Positions 53,905-62,457 are shown, numbered from the stretch's first letter. The stretch is DNA of 64,000 bases from JADKAC01 sp964492065 (GCA_964492065.1 CAZBHH010000008.1:40545-104544), one strand, 5' to 3'. The notes: generated from the letters alone by a model not told the origin. Made by a program: numbers and translations.

Positions 53905-54246
53905 ATAATTAATTTTTCTAATTTAAAAAATTGCTGTTGTATGCCCTGTTTATCTCTCCATTTCTACAATTACTTCTACATCATTTTGCCGGTTAATCTT
54001 TCTCAATTGTTAGTTAAAGACAAAACTATCTTCTAACGAGCAACAAACATAACCTTTTACCCCAGAAATTCTAATTTTTTTTTTGTTGAAAAATGAACCA
54101 CCTCGTAATAAATCGCATTATCATTCTTGAATACATTGAAAGGCATTGATTTAGGATAGTAATACCCAAAATAAAAGTAAATAAATACTTTTATTTATGA
54201 ATAGTTTTTATCTTTACACCATCAATTCAAAATTAAAAAACAACAT
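53905..54246. promoter_or_regulatory. Divergent control region between the nar operon and the NO/Fe-S repair cluster
   Basis: 342 bp, very A+T-rich, with no gene. Towards the nar side, TAGTTTTG on the minus strand (54021-54028) is a perfect -7 box about 117 bp upstream of the cytochrome start. Towards the repair cluster lie a perfect inverted repeat (54169-54196) and a near-match -7 box TATCTTTA (54209-54216). No FNR-like TTGAT-N4-ATCAA site was found. Confidence 0.55.
54169..54196 (+). promoter_or_regulatory. Perfect 11-bp inverted repeat, probable operator of the NO/Fe-S repair cluster
   Basis: AAATAAAAGTA (54169-54179), a 6-base spacer, then TACTTTTATTT (54186-54196). The centre is about 30 bp upstream of the -7 box TATCTTTA, that is near position -37 of the presumed transcript of the RIC gene starting at 54247. 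The position would suit either activation or repression. The Rrf2 protein encoded at the end of the cluster is a candidate ligand, as is a CRP/FNR-type regulator from elsewhere. Confidence 0.55.
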
Positions 54247-55203
54247 ATGCAAACAGTAACAGAAAACATTTTAGATGTTACCCTTTTAGAGCCGAGGCAA
54301 AAGCATCCGACCATCTTTGCAAGATTTGACGCATTAAATGAAGGAGAGAGCCTGGTAATCCATAACGATCACGATCCCAAACCGCTCTACTATCAACTGT
54401 TGGGCGAGCGTGGCAATATTTTCACCTGGGAATACCTTGAAAACGGCCCGATGTTGTGGCGGATTAAGATATCCAAGCGGGTAATGGGCGAAACAGAAAT
54501 GACTATCGGCCAATTAGCGGTGGAAGACCTGCGCAAGGCGGAAGTATTTAAGAAGTACGGCATTGATTTTTGCTGTGGCGGCAGGAAGACGCTGAAAGAA
54601 GTGTGCAAGGAAAAAGGCCTGGACCTGGCGAAAATTGAACAGGAGTTACTGAATGCCGATAAAGCACCTGCCGGACGCCCCCTTCCCTATAACGACTGGA
54701 GCTCGGATTTCCTGGCCGACTATATCGTTAACAACCACCACAACTATTGCCGGAAAACACTGCCCGAATTAATCGGATATGCCACAAAAGTTGCCAGCGT
54801 ACACGGCGGAAGGCATCCCGAATTACTCAAAATCCGCAACCTGGTAAACGATATCAATGCGGAATTGATTTCGCATATGGAAAAGGAAGAGCGGGTGCTG
54901 TTTCCGTATATCAAGGAGCTGGTGAAAGCCGACAAGAATACAGAGATACCCCAGGCAGCCCATTTCGGAACCGTACAAAATCCCATTAACATGATGGAGA
55001 TGGAACACGAACAGGTGGGCCAGGACATGGAGGAGATCCGGGAATTGTCCAACAATTTCGCATTGCCGGAAGATGCCTGCGCCTCTTACACTCTGTTATT
55101 TAAAATGCTGGAAGAATTTGAAAGCGATTTGCATATCCACATCCACCTGGAGAACAACATTTTGTTTCCCAAGGCTTTGGAAATTGAAAACCGCTTGAAT
55201 TAA
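54247..55203 (+). CDS. ric: RIC-type iron-sulfur cluster repair protein with N-terminal DUF2249
   Basis: 318 residues in three parts. Residues 1-80 are a DUF2249 domain (FDALNEGESLVIHNDHDPKPL, FTWEYLENGPMLWRI). Residues 85-140 are the ScdA N-terminal domain with KYGIDFCCGGRKTLKEVC (Cys109, Cys110). Residues about 150-318 are a hemerythrin-like di-iron domain (HHNYCRKTLPEL, SHMEKEERVLFPYI, MMEMEHEQVGQDM, HIHIHLENNILFPKA). ScdA/YtfE/RIC proteins repair Fe-S clusters damaged by NO or peroxide. The extra DUF2249 head is not in E. coli YtfE. First gene of the plus-strand cluster, under the palindromic site. Confidence 0.92.
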   Translation: MQTVTENILDVTLLEPRQKHPTIFARFDALNEGESLVIHNDHDPKPLYYQLLGERGNIFTWEYLENGPMLWRIKISKRVMGETEMTIGQLAVEDLRKAEVFKKYGIDFCCGGRKTLKEVCKEKGLDLAKIEQELLNADKAPAGRPLPYNDWSSDFLADYIVNNHHNYCRKTLPELIGYATKVASVHGGRHPELLKIRNLVNDINAELISHMEKEERVLFPYIKELVKADKNTEIPQAAHFGTVQNPINMMEMEHEQVGQDMEEIRELSNNFALPEDACASYTLLFKMLEEFESDLHIHIHLENNILFPKALEIENRLN

Positions 55204-55359
55204 TCGCACTGTTTTATTCCGGCAGAGCACAAGCGCCGGGAAGGAGTACCCTGTTTTTTGAAACAATTGAAAAAATGTGTTCAATTTCCAAACAAAAGCC
55301 GGGGTATTTCCTTTTATAATACAGCGGTTATAATGCAGTAATCGCCTAAATGCGTTGGG

Positions 55360-55713
55360 ATGTCAAAAAATATTCGGATTAAGCGGGTGTATGAACAGGC
55401 AGAACCTACTGACGGCTATAGGATTCTCGTGGACCGGCTCTGGCCCAGGGGCATAACAAAAGAAGCCGCCCGGCTCGATGAATGGATTAAAGAGATTGCA
55501 CCCTCTGCGGCGCTGCGCACGTGGTTTGGCCATAAGGAGGAGCGATTTGCCGAATTTGCCGAACGGTATAAAGCAGAACTCAGGCAACATACCTCCGAAT
55601 TAAAACGGATTAAACAATTATCTAAAGACAAAAAGGTATGTTTGCTTTACGGCGCTAAAAATCCGGATTACAACCAGGCTGTAGTTTTGTTAGACGTTTT
55701 AAATCACATGTAA
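55360..55713 (+). CDS. DUF488 family protein
   Basis: 117 residues matching the short DUF488 family (also called MarR-associated YeaO type): IRIKRVYEQAEPTDGYRILVDRLWPRGITKE, read across two blocks, then LRTWFGHKEERFAEFAERY and VCLLYGAKNPDYNQAVVLLDVL. The function is unknown; the family is often found near nitrite, NO and redox genes. The stop TAA shares its last A with the ATG of the next gene. Confidence 0.88.
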   Translation: MSKNIRIKRVYEQAEPTDGYRILVDRLWPRGITKEAARLDEWIKEIAPSAALRTWFGHKEERFAEFAERYKAELRQHTSELKRIKQLSKDKKVCLLYGAKNPDYNQAVVLLDVLNHM

Positions 55714-56516
55714 TGACAGTTAAGAATTACGATACGGTAACCGAGGCGATAGAAGGGTTGAAAGAGCGTGGCTATACCCACGATTTTGCAATTGCCGACG
55801 GCGAGGACTGTATCGTATGCCACAAACAATTGGTAAAGCTTTCGCCCGATGAGTTTAAAATTGACGAATACTACAGGTTCGAAGGCCCGTCGGATCCGGG
55901 CGACGAAATGATCGTGTACGCCCTGTCGTCCGATAAGTTCAATATTAAAGGCACCATCGTGAATGCCTTTGGCATTTATGCCGACAATATCCCCACTGCT
56001 TTGATTGAAAAATTGTCGGTAAATCCAAAGGCGGCACATGCACCCTTAAAGCGCAGCAAAGCGCTGATTCAGTTTTCGAGAGACCATCACTTTGCTCTGT
56101 TACTGGTATGGAAAATCCGCCAGGGATTAAAAAAGGATATTCCACCCGACCGCATCAGCAATTATGTGCAGTTCTATTTTGATAATGCGCTGCACGAGCA
56201 TTTCAAACGGGAGGAACTGGAACTGTTTGCCCGTCTCAGGGAGGACGACCCCTTGCGCCAGCGTGCATTCAGCGAACATGCGAAGGTTTACCATATACTC
56301 GATCAGATTAAACAGGACAATGCGAACACCTCGCTGTTAGCCGAACTCGCTCTTGCCATTGAGACGCATATACGCTTTGAAGAGCGCACCTTATTTAACC
56401 ATTTACAGTCCAACTTATCAAAAGAGGCAATTCAATATCTGGAAGAACACCCCGGTATTAAACAAGGGGATATCGATGATGACTGGAAAGACCATTTCTG
56501 GATTAGCAATGCATAA
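55713..56516 (+). CDS. Fusion of a PRPP-synthetase-like small domain and a hemerythrin domain
   Basis: 267 residues. The first 95 residues (VTEAIEGLKERGYTHDFAIAD, KLSPDEFKIDEYYRFEGPSDP, IVYALSSDKFNIKGTIVNAF) match a small Bacteroidota family often labelled phosphoribosylpyrophosphate synthetase, although it lacks the real synthetase motifs. Residues about 105-267 are a hemerythrin-like domain (FSRDHHFALLLVWKI, LHEHFKREELELFARL, IETHIRFEERTLFNHLQ). Translation is coupled to DUF488 by a one-base overlap. The fusion suggests that the small domain works with NO or oxygen sensing; its ligand is unknown. Confidence 0.8.
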   Translation: MTVKNYDTVTEAIEGLKERGYTHDFAIADGEDCIVCHKQLVKLSPDEFKIDEYYRFEGPSDPGDEMIVYALSSDKFNIKGTIVNAFGIYADNIPTALIEKLSVNPKAAHAPLKRSKALIQFSRDHHFALLLVWKIRQGLKKDIPPDRISNYVQFYFDNALHEHFKREELELFARLREDDPLRQRAFSEHAKVYHILDQIKQDNANTSLLAELALAIETHIRFEERTLFNHLQSNLSKEAIQYLEEHPGIKQGDIDDDWKDHFWISNA

Positions 56517-56553
56517 CATCTAAATACAATTCACTAATTAAAATATCAACACA

Positions 56554-57018
56554 ATGGAAAAGAGATATTCATATCCGGTTATTATAATCCTCGCAATGGT
56601 AGTCAGTGTATTTTTTGCCTGCAATTCACATGATCATCATGCGCATGACGACGGGCACGATCATTCGCACGAAGGCCAAGGTGTGGGGACAGAACTCACT
56701 TTAAATAACGGCGCCAAATGGAAAGCCGATGCGAACACCAATACAAATGTAGAAACGCTGAAAACAATTCTCGCCCAGGCGGCTCCGGCCAGTGTCGAAG
56801 AATACCACGCCACCGGCGCCGAACTGCAAGCCAGCATTACCAAAATGATAACAGAGTGCCGCATGCAGGGGCCGGATCACGACGCCTTGCACCTGTGGCT
56901 GGAACCGTTGATTAATACCAACAAAAAATTACAGGGAGTTGCTTCCGTGGAAGAAGGCGCCGAAATACTTAGCGCCATCCAGGCTCAACTCGATAAATAC
57001 ACTCAATATTTCGAATAA
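56554..57018 (+). CDS. His-rich lipoprotein of unknown function
   Basis: 154 residues. A hydrophobic signal ends in the lipobox VFFAC, so Cys23 should be lipidated. Immediately after it comes a metal-binding-type run rich in His and Asp (NSHDHHAHDDGHDHSHEG). The rest is helical (SVEEYHATGAELQASITKMI, MQGPDHDALHLWLEPLI) and recalls four-helix proteins with His ligands. A metal-binding or copper/zinc/iron-buffering role in the periplasm is an inference. The stop TAA overlaps the next ATG by one base. Confidence 0.75.
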   Translation: MEKRYSYPVIIILAMVVSVFFACNSHDHHAHDDGHDHSHEGQGVGTELTLNNGAKWKADANTNTNVETLKTILAQAAPASVEEYHATGAELQASITKMITECRMQGPDHDALHLWLEPLINTNKKLQGVASVEEGAEILSAIQAQLDKYTQYFE

Positions 57019-57827
57019 TGAAATCCATTAACAGCAATACCAAAATAGCTGTATTACTCAAGGAACGCCCCGAAGCATTGGAGGCGATAATCAGCATCTC
57101 GCCCAAATTCAATAAACTGAGAAACCCGCTGTTGCGCAAGCTCATGGCCGGCCGCACCTCAATTAGTATGGCGAGTAAAATCGGCGGATGTTCCGTCAAC
57201 GACTTTTTCGACAAACTGCAGCCCCTGGGTTTTACCATCGACAGGGACGCAGTCGTGGAAGATGTTGAAGAACAAAAGGAAACACCAGCATTTATGGCGC
57301 ACCTGGCCGCCGATACAATTGTGGAGTTGGACGTGCGGGCCGATATCGAATCCGGTAAGGACCCGCTCTCTTTAATCATGCAGGCGGTAAAGCAATTAAA
57401 ACAAGGCCAGGTACTTAAACTCATCAACAGCTTCGAACCGATTCCCCTAATTCAGTTATTGGGCAAACAGGGTTTTGAATCCTTTGTGGAAACCATTAAC
57501 GACAACCTGGTCAACACCTATTTTTATAAGAGCGACGGCAAAGCCGTTCAACAGGCAGATTTGTCCAAAGCCGCCGAAGGCTGGGACGAGATCATCGGCC
57601 TGTACACGGACAAACTGGAAACAGTAGATGTGCGCCAGTTGGAAATGCCGTTGCCGATGCTTACCATCCTGGACGCTCTGGAAAAACTGCCGGCTGACAA
57701 GGCGCTGTATGTCATACACAAGCGCATCCCGGTATTCCTGCTGCCCGAATTGACCGAGCGCAAATTCGAGTTCCGCATTAAGGAGGTAGGCGACGGCGAA
57801 GTGTACCTGTTAATCTTTAAAAAATAA
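57018..57827 (+). CDS. DUF1858 - DUF2249 - DUF2249 protein
   Basis: 269 residues. Residues 1-75 are a DUF1858/ScdA_N-like domain (KIAVLLKERPEALEAIISISPK, RTSISMASKIGGCSVNDFFDKL). Residues about 100-165 are one DUF2249 domain (VELDVRADIESGKDPLSLIMQA, QGQVLKLINSFEPIPLIQLL) and about 200-269 a second (ETVDVRQLEMPLPMLTILDAL, ADKALYVIHKRIPVFLLPEL). DUF1858 and DUF2249 domains commonly accompany hybrid-cluster proteins and RIC proteins in NO defence. The parts match those of the RIC protein at the head of the cluster, but the di-iron hemerythrin is absent. Confidence 0.82.
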   Translation: MKSINSNTKIAVLLKERPEALEAIISISPKFNKLRNPLLRKLMAGRTSISMASKIGGCSVNDFFDKLQPLGFTIDRDAVVEDVEEQKETPAFMAHLAADTIVELDVRADIESGKDPLSLIMQAVKQLKQGQVLKLINSFEPIPLIQLLGKQGFESFVETINDNLVNTYFYKSDGKAVQQADLSKAAEGWDEIIGLYTDKLETVDVRQLEMPLPMLTILDALEKLPADKALYVIHKRIPVFLLPELTERKFEFRIKEVGDGEVYLLIFKK

Positions 57828-57828
57828 T

Positions 57829-59106
57829 ATGTTTGGCTCCAACATAAAAAATACTTCCTACAAAGTAGTATTGCCCTTTTATGCTTACAGCGCATTGTCT
57901 TTTCTCGCAGCTACTTTGTTGACATTCTCCTCTACCACCGCCTTTACTGCGCATTATTTCAGTCCGCACCTGCTGGCAATCACCCATATGATGGCTTTGG
58001 GATGGGCTACAATGATTATAATCGGCGCAAGCCATCAACTCGTGCCGGTACTCATCGAATCGAAATTATACAGCGTCCCGCTGGCTTATACCACATTTAT
58101 TTTAACGGCTCTCGGCATCCCCCTGCTGGTATATGGTTTCTATATTTTCGATATGACCTGGCCATCCAAATGGGGAGGGCGCTTTGTCGTCTTAGGGCTG
58201 CTCGTCTATCTGATCAATATCGCCGTGAGCATTATCAAAAGCAGGAGCGAAAGCGTACATGCCATCTTCGTCCTCACGGCTACCTTATGGTTATTCGTTA
58301 CCGTATTTCTGGGATTGGCGCAGGTGTATAATTTCACGGCATTCCTGCTGCCGAGGGACTCGGTGCATTACCTCACACTCCACGCTCATGCTGGTATAAT
58401 CGGGTGGTTTCTCCTGTTGGTGATTGGTATTGCTTCCCGCCTGATTCCCATGTTTCTCATTTCCAAATACCAAAACCCCAAATTGCTTTGGATTGTCTAT
58501 TTCCTGCTGAACACCTCGCTGGTAGGTTTTATATTATTATTCTTCTATTCGGATTTTAAGGCGCTGAATTTCCTTCCGGTGGTTGCCGTATTTGCGGCTA
58601 TAGTGCTGTTTATCCGCTATTGCTATATGGCTTACAAGCAGCGCATCCGCAAACAAGTGGACGAACAAGTGAAACTATCGCTGCTCTCGGTATGGATGTT
58701 TATCCTTCCCATTGTGCTTTTGGTAATCGCCCTGGGATTTCTAATCTCCGGCGCCGGGGAAAAACTCAACCTGGTCGTGGCTTACGGCTTCCTCATTTTC
58801 TTCGGGTGGCTCACTGCCATTATCCTGGGCATGACATTTAAAACCTTGCCATTTATCGTGTGGAACAAGGTGTACCATCAGCGTTCGGGATTGGGCAAAA
58901 CTCCCAATCCGAAAGACCTGTTCAGCGACCCCATATTTAAAATAATGGGCGCCGTGTATATCGGGGGGCTATTCATTTTTGCAGCGGGGATTGTAATGAG
59001 TAATTTATTGTTATTGAGATCAGGTGCCATCCTTTTGACGCTCACCGCTATCTTATATAACTGGAATGTATTAATTGTAATGACACATAAACCTAAAATG
59101 CTATGA
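57829..59106 (+). CDS. NnrS/heme-copper-oxidase-I-like membrane protein
   Basis: 425 residues, about twelve membrane helices. His residues at helix positions recall heme-copper oxidase subunit I and NnrS: HLLAITHMMALGWATMIIIGASHQL and YLTLHAHAGIIGWF. The full six-His pattern of a catalytic oxidase is not evident, so I do not call it a NO reductase. NnrS proteins are induced by NO and protect against it by an unclear heme/copper-linked mechanism. The gene starts 1 bp after the DUF1858-DUF2249 gene, and its stop overlaps the next start. Confidence 0.75.
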   Translation: MFGSNIKNTSYKVVLPFYAYSALSFLAATLLTFSSTTAFTAHYFSPHLLAITHMMALGWATMIIIGASHQLVPVLIESKLYSVPLAYTTFILTALGIPLLVYGFYIFDMTWPSKWGGRFVVLGLLVYLINIAVSIIKSRSESVHAIFVLTATLWLFVTVFLGLAQVYNFTAFLLPRDSVHYLTLHAHAGIIGWFLLLVIGIASRLIPMFLISKYQNPKLLWIVYFLLNTSLVGFILLFFYSDFKALNFLPVVAVFAAIVLFIRYCYMAYKQRIRKQVDEQVKLSLLSVWMFILPIVLLVIALGFLISGAGEKLNLVVAYGFLIFFGWLTAIILGMTFKTLPFIVWNKVYHQRSGLGKTPNPKDLFSDPIFKIMGAVYIGGLFIFAAGIVMSNLLLLRSGAILLTLTAILYNWNVLIVMTHKPKML

Positions 59107-59426
59107 CGGTAGTAACGAATAATAATATCAAAAGCACGATAGCTCTCGGCGCTTTACACAATGTGCTCGACCCTGAAATCGGGCTCAATGTCGTTGACCT
59201 CGGTTTGATATATGAATTAAATTTTGATGAGGAAGATAAAAAAGTAGTGTGTAATATGACATTAACCACCCAGTTCTGCCCGATGGGCGAATCCATTACC
59301 GATGGCGTTACCAATGCGTTACAATACTCATTTGCGGATTACAAAATTGAGGTGGAGTTAACCTTCGACCCCCCCTGGGGGCCGCACATGATTTCGGAAG
59401 AGGGTAAATTGTTCTTAAACGGATAA
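59103..59426 (+). CDS. MIP18/SufT-like Fe-S assembly protein
   Basis: 107 residues. DUF59/MIP18 landmarks: LHNVLDPEIGLNVVDLGLIYEL, then MTLTTQFCPMGESITDGV with the conserved Cys, and LTFDPPWGPHMISEEGK. Proteins of this family (SufT, PaaD, yeast Cia2) help mature Fe-S proteins. It overlaps the membrane protein gene by 4 bp and lies 2 bp before the Rrf2 gene, tying Fe-S maturation to the repair cluster. Confidence 0.88.
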   Translation: MTVVTNNNIKSTIALGALHNVLDPEIGLNVVDLGLIYELNFDEEDKKVVCNMTLTTQFCPMGESITDGVTNALQYSFADYKIEVELTFDPPWGPHMISEEGKLFLNG

Positions 59427-59428
59427 CC

Positions 59429-59860
59429 ATGCTGAGCTTAACGTGCAAAACGGCTATTAAAGCGGTAATTTACCTGGCCTCAAAGTACGAATCGGGGGAA
59501 AAAACCGGCATTAAAGAGATTGCGGAGTTCATTGATGCCAGTGAACATACCGTCGGCAAGACATTGCAAACCCTTGTCCGGGAAAAGGTGATCAATAGTT
59601 CCAAAGGCCCGACCGGCGGATTTTTCATCCTCGAACAGCAAAAAAATCAGCCGATCATGAACGTTGTGGCCGCCATTGACGGTAAGGATATCTTTAATCA
59701 TTGCGGGCTGGGGCTCAGCAAATGCTCAGAAACACACCCCTGCCCTATCCACAACGATTACAAACAGGTGAGAACTCTGTTTGAAAAAATCTGCCGGGAA
59801 AAGCGGATAAGCGATTTGTGCGGCCCGGTAAACAGCGGCCTCGCTTATCTGGTGGGATAA
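59429..59860 (+). CDS. Rrf2 family regulator with three cysteines (NsrR/IscR-like)
   Basis: 143 residues. Winged helix (KTAIKAVIYLASKYE, GIKEIAEFIDASEHTVGKTLQTL, SSKGPTGGFF) and a cysteine loop with Cys92, Cys99 and Cys105 (CGLGLSKCSETHPC). NsrR and IscR bind a Fe-S cluster through three such cysteines, although their usual spacing is five residues where this has six in the first gap. The gene ends the repair cluster, so the protein probably senses NO or Fe-S status and controls the same genes, perhaps through the inverted repeat at 54169. This is an inference. Confidence 0.87.
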   Translation: MLSLTCKTAIKAVIYLASKYESGEKTGIKEIAEFIDASEHTVGKTLQTLVREKVINSSKGPTGGFFILEQQKNQPIMNVVAAIDGKDIFNHCGLGLSKCSETHPCPIHNDYKQVRTLFEKICREKRISDLCGPVNSGLAYLVG

Positions 59861-59977
59861 CAGTTCCGGATAAGCCCCCTTGGAATGGCACGGACTCCTC
59901 TTCTTTGTTAAGCCATCATCAGAGAGCATTTACAATCGGATAAACTCGAAGTAGTAACCGGTAAGGGTTGTGTTGAC

Positions 59978-62041
59978 TTAGCGGATTACAACCAATTTTT
60001 CATAGTAGGAAAATCCTCCCTGCCGCACGCAGACAATATAAATGCCGCTGCTTATTTTTTCCACGCCCAGTGCGATAATATCCCTGGTAGTAGAAATGCC
60101 CGGACTGTCAAATTCAGTGCGTTGTAACAGCACCCCTTTTAAGCCGGTAACAGATATTTCATAAGGCAATGTTTCATTCAGACCTTGGGTAATTACTTCT
60201 ATATAATTGCTCGCCGGGTTGGGCGATACAGCAATTGAAACCTGCATTGTATCCCCTGCTGCCGGCATTTCAATCGCCTCCCTGGCAAACTCCATATACA
60301 GCGGATTGCCCGGTAAATATTTTTTAAGTTTATTCTTTATGTTATCATAATCGGCATTGTCGGCCAGGTTATTCCATTCAAAGGGATCTATTTGCCGTTT
60401 TTTACCGATGTGATATAACTCTTCTTCGATTTGTGAATTTGCCGAATCGCAATAACCGTCTCCGCCATTAGTGTGGTATTGAATATAGTGCCACTCGGAT
60501 GAACGCACGCTGTAAGCGGGAAAGCAGGACCCTTCATCATTTGGATCTTTGCCATTTCTATACGACGTCAACACCGGGCGCTCCCAACTGAGTTTGGGAT
60601 TCTCCAACAGCGGCACTAATGAATATCCATCCAGGTAGGGCGAACCGTCGGGCATCAGGGGAACAGGTGTTCCGGCCATCTCCACTAACGTGGGGAATAA
60701 ATCCAATAAACTCACATTGCGCATGCACCTTTGCTTTTCCGGATTGCGGAAATCCACAATAATAAGCGGTGCCCTGATATCGGTTTCCCAAAGCGCCCCC
60801 TTTTTCCAATGCGATTTTTCTCCCAGCGAGTAGCCGTGATCGCTAATTAAAACGACAATGGTGTTTTCTTTTATCCCGGGATGTGCATCCAGTGCCGCCA
60901 TCAACCGCCCAACCTGCGCATCCACAAACTGAATAGCCGCAATATATGCCATAATCATATTGGCACGAAAAGACCGCAATAACATTATTCGCCGTTGATC
61001 AGCGGATAATCCCGGTCCGAATTCGGGAAGAATACCATCCGCAATCATATTATCTACTGTTGCAAATATCCCTTCGTGAATGTAGTTTTCTTTTACAAGC
61101 GCCCATGCCACTCCGTCATTCGGCAATGCGTAAAAATCTGACCAGAGTTCTTCCGGTTGCGGCGGCAATATTAATTCCTTATTGGGTAATACTTCCGGCA
61201 ATGAATCATAGGTAATATTAAAATCAGGAGCTTCATAATTGATGTCGTACGCCTTGGGAAAATATTTCCCGGGAATATATAGCGGGTCGTGCGGCTTTCT
61301 ATAGCCGATAGCCATAAAAAAGGGTTTAGAACATGCAATGGCACTGTTGGTATCGTATTCTTCCAGAAAGGCAATAGCAGAATCCGTTGCGAGGTAATCC
61401 TGCATTTGCGATTCCATAGAATCGGGAATTGCAGCAAACTTATATTCGGATACACCCACATTCACCGAAGAACCGTACAATAAAATTTCTGGCTGATCAG
61501 AACCTTTTACACCATCGTTGAAATTGACTACCCTGTTCCATGATTCTCCTTTGCTGCAGGGGTCCGCTGTTTCGCTGTCGTAACCGAATCCATGCTGAAA
61601 GCAATGCATATTCTTGCTGATTGAATAGGTGAAGTACCCGCCGCTGTCTTTTAACACCTGGGGCAGCGTATAATAGGTACTCACACCGTTCAGGGCCATA
61701 TTCTCACCGATTGTACTGTTGCACTTTATATCCCAATTGTGGTAAACACCCGTATAATATGGATCCTTCCCCATATAAAAACTGGTGCGTGAAGGGGCGC
61801 ATTTTGGAGCGCTGCAGTATGCGTTGTAAAAAAGCGTTCCCGAATTTGCCAACGCAGAGATATTGGGTGTTTTCACCTGTGAACTCCCGTCAAACCCTTT
61901 GAGATAGTCATTGCAATCGTCGAGTGTTATTAATATAATATTGGGTTGGGATGGTTGGGAAAATGCATACTGTTGAAAGGAACAACAGATAAAAACAATA
62001 TAAGCAGTTACCCATTTTGTTGTGTATTTTAAATGCTTCAT
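59978..62041 (-). CDS. Secreted sulfatase with T9SS sorting domain
   Basis: 687 residues from ATG 62041. Signal peptide ends about QQYAFSQ. The type I sulfatase site reads CSAPKCAPSRTSFYMG, where Cys81 in C-A-P-S-R is the residue converted to formylglycine. The Ca-binding start ITLDDCNDYL supplies Asp41-Asp42; VVLISDHGYSLGEKSHWKKG provides the second metal and active-site set. The layout resembles iduronate-2-sulfatase-like enzymes, but the substrate is unknown. The C-terminus (VSPNPASNYIEVIT to GIYIVCVRQGG) is a T9SS sorting domain. A maturase is not in the window. It could take sulfate off the host or matrix glycans targeted by the glycosidases at 5-28 kb, although it is 31 kb away. Confidence 0.9.
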   Translation of the reverse strand: MKHLKYTTKWVTAYIVFICCSFQQYAFSQPSQPNIILITLDDCNDYLKGFDGSSQVKTPNISALANSGTLFYNAYCSAPKCAPSRTSFYMGKDPYYTGVYHNWDIKCNSTIGENMALNGVSTYYTLPQVLKDSGGYFTYSISKNMHCFQHGFGYDSETADPCSKGESWNRVVNFNDGVKGSDQPEILLYGSSVNVGVSEYKFAAIPDSMESQMQDYLATDSAIAFLEEYDTNSAIACSKPFFMAIGYRKPHDPLYIPGKYFPKAYDINYEAPDFNITYDSLPEVLPNKELILPPQPEELWSDFYALPNDGVAWALVKENYIHEGIFATVDNMIADGILPEFGPGLSADQRRIMLLRSFRANMIMAYIAAIQFVDAQVGRLMAALDAHPGIKENTIVVLISDHGYSLGEKSHWKKGALWETDIRAPLIIVDFRNPEKQRCMRNVSLLDLFPTLVEMAGTPVPLMPDGSPYLDGYSLVPLLENPKLSWERPVLTSYRNGKDPNDEGSCFPAYSVRSSEWHYIQYHTNGGDGYCDSANSQIEEELYHIGKKRQIDPFEWNNLADNADYDNIKNKLKKYLPGNPLYMEFAREAIEMPAAGDTMQVSIAVSPNPASNYIEVITQGLNETLPYEISVTGLKGVLLQRTEFDSPGISTTRDIIALGVEKISSGIYIVCVRQGGFSYYEKLVVIR

Positions 62042-62457
62042 CAATAAAATGTTTTATGGGTTTGTCAGCAAAACAATTTTAAGCCGCATTAAAAACCAAA
62101 AAAAAAAGTCTCGACATGTTACAAAACCGGGTAATGGCAATGTGTTGATTTTTAGTTTATAGCTCTTTAAATCTCATTTTTACAGCAATTTGTTACGCAT
62201 TGCATAACGGGCATCAAATATTCCCGGTCAGGTAACCGGTAATATGCATGTCATTTCCCAATTAAAAAACGGGTATACGAAAAAGAATTTTTTGCGGCAA
62301 AACCACCTTTTCAAGGGGATTTATCAATTGCAGATGGAAAAATTTTCCGCTCAAACGCAAGGATGCGGCAACAAACTTCAGCGCATTTTCCCGGCCCGGT
62401 TCAACAATTCGCCAAATAAAAAACACGTTTCAAACACGAAATATGTGACAGGAATTT
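62042..62457. other. A+T-rich intergenic stretch upstream of the sulfatase
   Basis: Holds the 5' region of the sulfatase and the 3' flank of the stress-protein gene. Short frames (for example at 62244-62606, overlapping a real gene) look spurious. CCGGT-type short repeats near 62222-62240 were noticed but form no convincing hairpin terminator. Confidence 0.4.

Noticed and set aside
53905..54246. FNR-type binding site in the divergent control region
   Set aside because: Single TTGAT and ATCAA halves occur but never as a properly spaced pair.
55215..55260. Terminator after the RIC gene
   Set aside because: CCGGC...GCCGG can pair, but the stem has a bulge and no T-run follows directly; the genes after it may be cotranscribed.
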